From: Tetracentron sinense
Taxonomy: Eukaryota > Streptophyta > Magnoliopsida > Trochodendrales > Trochodendraceae
Length of the DNA stretch: 64,000 nt
Direction: 5' to 3'
Assembly: GCA_015143295.1 (NCBI GenBank)
Contig: CM026557.1
Coordinates: forward strand, 33,737,965 to 33,801,964
The notes under the pieces: model-generated
Database searches by the model: none
What the model saw: the letters and a program-made list of their open reading frames with translations, nothing else
What the model was told of the DNA's origin: nothing
Position numbers and translations under genes: made by a program
In this document: positions 59,509 to 64,000 of the stretch, piece after piece
Numbering within the stretch: the first letter of the stretch is position 1
Layout of the letters: each line of letters starts with the position of its first letter

Positions 59509-60296
59509 TGTATGTAGTTACTTGGTTTTTGTACCGACATTATTATTATTGTTTTATGATATGAGTATGCATTCTTATCAGCATTATTCTTATGTAGTTT
59601 ATTGTTGATAGCACATCTTCATAATATGTCACCGGGCTCGAATCGACCCTCTTACACGGATGATTCACCTTGGCGCTAAGACAGTGAGCAAGATGAGACA
59701 TTTATGTCTTTAGGCGCTAAGATAGCGAATTAAGACATTTATATATTTGGCGCCTAATCGGCGAGCATAATATATGTTACTGATATGTCACCTTAGATAG
59801 AGCTAAGATGAGACCTTTTTTAGTAGGTCGATCATAGAGTACTACCACAACTCTATGTAGCATGCATCATAGCCGAACGTGAGATTTCAGCAGGCGCTTA
59901 CAGAGTGACTGGGCTGAAAAACTCAGGTTAAACGCTTGTATAGTGACTAGACCCAGATTCGTATAGCGTTCCTAATTATTAGAAGTGACATGCTCATTTT
60001 TATGAGATAACGCCATAGCATACATTTCATACTGTATGTGCTTTATGCCGACTGATAGTTGGAGTGATGAATGATTCCTGCTTCATCATTATGTGAGCCA
60101 CTTGGATCAATGGTCCTAATTGTACCCTTTGTTGACCTGAGACTATGTCATGAAGAGGATGCTCAGTGTCACTACTTTAGCATGCAAATCGAGGATCATG
60201 AGAGATTCGATCTGACGGGGCATGACTGGGAAAATAGTTGAGTTTAGTTAAATTGACATGAGGACTTAGGGAAGATTGATTGAGGATACACCATGT
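59509..60296 (+). other. Copia B 3' untranslated part
   Basis: Contains three degenerate repeats built on GGCGC(C)TAA with AGACATTTAT (59674-59770). It ends in the purine-rich GACTTAGGGAAGATTGATTGAGG (split as 60263-60285), a possible PPT region, but no LTR follows. No ORF. Confidence 0.6.
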
Positions 60297-60545
60297 CACT
60301 ACAAAAAAATAGGGCTTTAGTGGCAATTTTTTAACGGCGTTTAATAAAAAATGCTTCGAAAGGCATTAAAAAACGGCGTTTCTATATAAATGCCGTTGAT
60401 GAGGAGGCAGGAAGACTTTTTTACGGCGTTTCATAAAAAATGCCGTTGTTGGGCAATCTATGACGGCGTTTTTAAAAGAAATGCCGCGGAAGACTTGGCT
60501 TTTTATGGCGTTTTTAAGCAAATGCCGTAAAAAGCCTCGTATTTG
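60297..60545. mobile_element. CACTA (En/Spm) transposon terminus with subterminal repeats
   Basis: CACTACAAAAAAATAGGGCT is a typical CACTA terminal inverted repeat. It is followed by four short inverted units of the form CGGCGTTT-n-AAATGCCG (60385-60402, 60424-60445, 60462-60486, 60507-60529; some arms are imperfect), the subterminal repeats to which such transposases bind. The three bases before it (TGT) would be the target duplication. The other end (…TTTGTAGTG) was not found up to 64000, so the element runs on or is truncated. Confidence 0.82.
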
Positions 60546-60599
60546 CGCTTATAGGTCCCGAGCATTTCCCTCTTTTCTTTCCCTCCATTTTTTCCCTCC

Positions 60600-60740
60600 T
60601 CTCTGCTTCGGCTCCCCTGCTCCGTGCTCCAAGCTCCGGCCACCTTCTCCGGCTCCCTTGCTCCGTGCTCCAAACTCCGGCCACCTTCTCCGGCTCCCCT
60701 GCTCCCTACTCCAAGCTCCGGTCACCTTCTCCGGCCATGC
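60600..60740. repeat. 41-bp pyrimidine/GC-rich tandem repeat, three to four copies
   Basis: GGCTCCC(C/T)TGCTCC(G/C)TGCTCCAA followed by CTCCGGCCACCTTCTCC at 60609, 60650 and 60691 (period 41). It causes a Pro/Ser-rich open frame that I do not treat as a gene. Confidence 0.9.
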
Positions 60741-61007
60741 TCCGCCTTCGGGTCGTTTAGTTTTCAGAAAAAAAAAAAAAAGGGTTTTGGTTGTTATCTC
60801 CGCCAGTCATCTCCGACCGTCCAACATCGCCGGAACTGAGGTATGTTTTTTAATCTTCTTCCCGAGCCTGTACAAGCATTTTCCATTTCTTCATTTTCCA
60901 TCTTCAATCTCGATGACAACAAAAGGGGTTTTTCAAATCTCGTAGGTTTTGCGCAACCGGTAACCTGAACAAGCTGAAAGAGGGAAAAAATTACCTCAAT
61001 AAAAAGG

Positions 61008-61172
61008 GGTAAGAGTAGATGCTGCTCAATTTCTGTTTTGATTGATTTGGTGCTTTTGCCTTGCAATCACGTATTTATTTAAGAGTAGATGCTGCTCAAT
61101 TTTGATTGATTTGGTGCTTTTGCCTTGCAATCTCGTATTTATTTAAGAGTAGATGCTGCTCAATTTCTGTTT
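61008..61172. repeat. Tandem duplication, unit about 64-72 bp, 2.5 copies
   Basis: AAGAGTAGATGCTGCTCAAT starts at 61010, 61081 and 61145. The second unit lacks the CTGTTTT of the first. Followed by a C-run (61192-61203). Confidence 0.9.
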
Positions 61173-61203
61173 CTTTTTAATGATTGAACGAACCCCCCCC
61201 CCC

Positions 61204-64000
61204 CTAACAACCCTAATTTTGCTACCTGAAGCTATATCTAGTTGAGTGATGGGCTCCACTCAATAATTATGTATCTTCATAAGTCGAGATGCTTCCTTCC
61301 AAATCCCAATTAAAGGTTTGAGTATATTTTATCAATCTCCACATTCCGTTCTGAAATTTCGACCAATTGCCTTATTGAACATATCAGCTAGTGATCCTTT
61401 GACTCGGTGTCATGAATGGCAAACATTTTTGTAAGGCTCCATTTGTTTTAATCTAGATTTAAATCTGCAAAAAGGCCGTTGCCAGAAAGGAGATGGAGAG
61501 TGGTATATTTAATCCATCTTGGTCGGAGATTGGATGGGTTCCATCTCCTGCCGCCACTCTCTGTAGGTACGTTGGGCGGAAAATTTTTTAATTCTTTGAG
61601 ACCCTATTCGAGTGTTTCTTAGTTCAATTGTCATGTGCTGTGAGAAATGAGAATGATTCCTTCACAAAGATTAATTTGAGGGCGATTTTTCAAGATTTTT
61701 GTGAACCATGGGTTTTTTAGATTTAACTTTCGACAAGGAAATAAGATGAATAGGATCCAATCATCTGAAAGATTGATCCCTTTTAGCACTCCATGAATTG
61801 TTTTGGAAAAGACTACAATAGTCCTCTCAACAACAGAGACTCGATGGGCATATTGAGAGTATAACAAGGAATGAAAGCATGAATAAGATGCCCCATTCTA
61901 CTGAACTTGAATTCTGCATAAGAACAATGTCCTCTTTTGCATGTTTTAAGTCTTCAGATTCCTAATTCCTACCTACTACAGAGCATTGTTGAATCTTCTG
62001 AATCAAGCTACTGCTTGAGCTTATATAGTCCTTTGAGATGGAAGGAGACTTTAAAAATGTTGTAATTTGGGAGTCTAATGGAGAAGTCAGAAGATGGCCC
62101 CTGGAGATTCTCTTACATCATTTTCCTTGTCATTGATCTTTGAAGTGATGCTACAATTTCCTTTTCCCATTTTCCTAGAAGTGTCAATGACACGTTGTCT
62201 CACTTCTTTTCCTCCCCTTGCAAAACAAATCTACGATAATCGGTATATAATCCCTTTTAATCATGCTCTCAACAATGACCTAGTTGGATTTCCTGTTTCT
62301 CTGTCATCTCATAGTGAAAAACTCTGATTGTCATTTGTTATTTTCACTTTGTCGTTTTGGTTGTCATCGTATTTGTTCTCCATTGACCTCAAATAAAAAG
62401 GGTAAATTCAGGGGTTCTATGAGTTCTATATTTCTTTTGGATTGATAATATTTGAAGTTCTTCTTCCCTCTCTCTCTCTTCGAATCTTTTCAAAGTTTTC
62501 ATATTCCAACAAAGGTAAGATTCTAGGGTTCTTTGTATTTTTATGTTTTTATGGTCCGAGTTCTATGTATTTTGTGTTTTTATGGTCCGGGTTTTTCAAA
62601 AAAAATTTTTAGTGATCTGCTGTGTTTAACTTTTTATGATATGGGGGTCTTTCTCATTTTGTTATCTATTTATTTATTTGTGATCTTAGTCTTGCATACG
62701 CTACAGATTTGGAGCTAACAAGAGGATGAAAAAGAATTAAAAAAAAAACATTAGATGACATTATTCTTTTGTGTAATTGAAGGATCTAAAGGGAAAGGGA
62801 TGGCCTAAAAGGACGTGAACGGAGAAAGTGAGAAATGATTTAATAAAACACGCTTAAACCAAATATATGGCTCTTGATAGACTAGAATGGTATATTGTGA
62901 TTCATGTTGTTGACCCAAAGTAGTTGGACAAGGCACTGACAAAGAAGAAGAATTATGTTTTGGTTTTGTTATTGGTTTATTTTCTTGGTTAGGTTTGAGA
63001 AATGATCATATGGTTGAATCACCGATTAAGAAGTTTAAAGACTATAAGGGATGTAGTTGGTCCAAATGTGGGAGTCGGGTGTTTGACTAACTGTTGTCTT
63101 TCTATATTTATAGTTTTTATAGGTATGTATATGTAAAGTAGTTAGGACAATGAAAATTTAGGTACTAAAAGATTCATGGTTCAAACATATAATTGATTTT
63201 ATGTGGGACGAACAAGGAGAGCTGTCTTTGATGTTGGAAACTGAGTTTGTAGTCACCATTGACTGTGAGATGATATGATGGAAAAGTATATATATGTTCA
63301 TTAATAAAACCCTGTTTCTTTTGTGCTATGTCCATTTTTACAAACCAAATATCACGACTCCGATTAATATAGTTTTCATAGATGAAACAGTGCAGAAATA
63401 GTACACCCCTAGACTGGATTATCTTTCACTTATGAAGCTAGAACTTATGCGTGAAAGTCTAATTAGGTGATGTTGTGCTTTATTGGTCCCTTGGATGCTC
63501 ACTTACATATTTTGCTTTAGGATGATGAAGAGTTCCTTGATGGTTACTTCAGTAAATCTTTTGGGGATTTCTAGATGCTTATGCATGGCAGCAGGTTTTG
63601 CTGTTTCATAGGAAGGTTTATAGGGTGGTGGGTCAGTTATTCCTATGTTGGAAGGAATATTTGTTATGAGTTCCCGGATTTTAGGCATGGAAGAGGAATT
63701 TTGCTGTTTCATAAAAATACAAAGAAAAGTTCAGCTCTTTAAACTTAGCTGGATTCCTCATTTCCATTTCTGCTACACGACCTTTGACTCTGTTTTCATT
63801 TACAATATATATTGATCTGTCATAAATTTGGGTTGTTATCAAGTACAGGAGAGTTTGGGCATGCTACATTAACCCAGAAATGATGGATTCTTTATATTAA
63901 TTTCACATAAGTTAGAGAACTCATAAAAGGAAGAAATTAGCTTACCTTCTCTATTTTGTGTTGATGATCCTTTGAGATCTTGGTATTTCTCTTTTGATAT
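61204..64000. other. No gene recognised; possibly CACTA interior
   Basis: AT-rich with many short frames and no domain motif on either strand. A near-duplicate of TTTTATGGTCCG(A/G)GTT occurs at 62548 and 62578, and TTTTGCTGTTTCATA occurs at 63596 and 63701. The minus-strand frame 63712-63503 (69 codons) is open and Pro/Lys-rich but unrecognised. If the CACTA end at 60297 belongs to a large element, this would be its interior. Confidence 0.45.

Larger units (their letters stand above)
53682..60296 (+). mobile_element. Ty1/copia retrotransposon (copia B), 3' LTR not seen
   Basis: 5' LTR 53682-54173, PBS 54175, gag 55508-56400, pol 56401-59508 in the copia order (protease, integrase, RT, RNase H), then a 0.8-kb 3' untranslated part. 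Stops and frameshifts occur in every domain, so it is dead. The sequence is interrupted at 60297 by a CACTA end before any LTR-like TGTTAGGAATTT recurs. Confidence 0.92.

Noticed and set aside
60460..60945. 161-codon plus-strand frame
   Set aside because: It spans CACTA subterminal repeats and the 41-bp array and has Pro/Ser low complexity; open by composition.

Overview
The window looks like repeat-dense nuclear DNA of a flowering plant, probably a eudicot and probably pericentromeric or another heterochromatic region. Evidence: a long AT-rich satellite array, nested plant-type LTR retrotransposons (Ty3/gypsy and Ty1/copia), a plant DUF659-type hAT transposase, a CACTA transposon end, and the first two coding exons of a plant UVR8-like (RCC1-repeat) gene. 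I cannot name the species. No rRNA, tRNA or CRISPR was seen.

Layout. (1) 1-34945 is one head-to-tail satellite array with a 425-bp monomer (about 45 copies), split by a single LTR retrotransposon at 6468-22352. The insertion is flanked by a 5-bp target duplication (ATAAT), and removing it restores an exact 425-bp monomer. The LTRs (about 3.3 kb) are almost identical, so the insertion is recent. The interior has a tRNA-type primer binding site, a polypurine tract, decayed gag-like ORFs and a Tat-type gag zinc-finger ORF, but no recognisable protease, RT, RNase H or integrase. It therefore looks like a gag-only, non-autonomous Tat/Ogre-like element. Its 3' part carries two tandem arrays (64-bp and 123-bp units). 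Parts of the satellite show trimer higher-order structure.

(2) 34946-39694 is a decayed hAT transposase gene (four exons, three in-frame stops) and its flanks. It abuts (3) 39697-44766, a scrambled copia element: RT/RNase H, then an LTR, then a PBS and leader, then a second short copy of the same RT. (4) 44767-47107 is a probable gypsy LTR, PBS and gag remnant, ending at a 100-N assembly gap (47108-47207).

(5) 47208-53681 is lower-repeat sequence holding the 5' end of a minus-strand UVR8-like gene (exon 1 at 51539-51458, exon 2 at 49815-49629). No later exon is visible in the window, so the gene is truncated, or the assembly is wrong at the gap. Its upstream region has a GA-rich leader, three G-box-containing repeat units and a strong fold-back element.

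(6) 53682-60296 is a second copia element with 5' LTR, PBS, gag, protease, integrase, RT and RNase H, all recognisable but broken by stops and frameshifts. Its 3' LTR is not seen. (7) 60297 onward starts with a CACTA transposon terminus and subterminal hairpin repeats. The rest to 64000 has short tandem repeats but no gene I can recognise.

The elements do not form a pathway. The story is structural: a satellite array, a young gag-only retroelement inside it that is itself generating tandem repeats, and an eroded TE cluster that abuts a broken photoreceptor-family gene.
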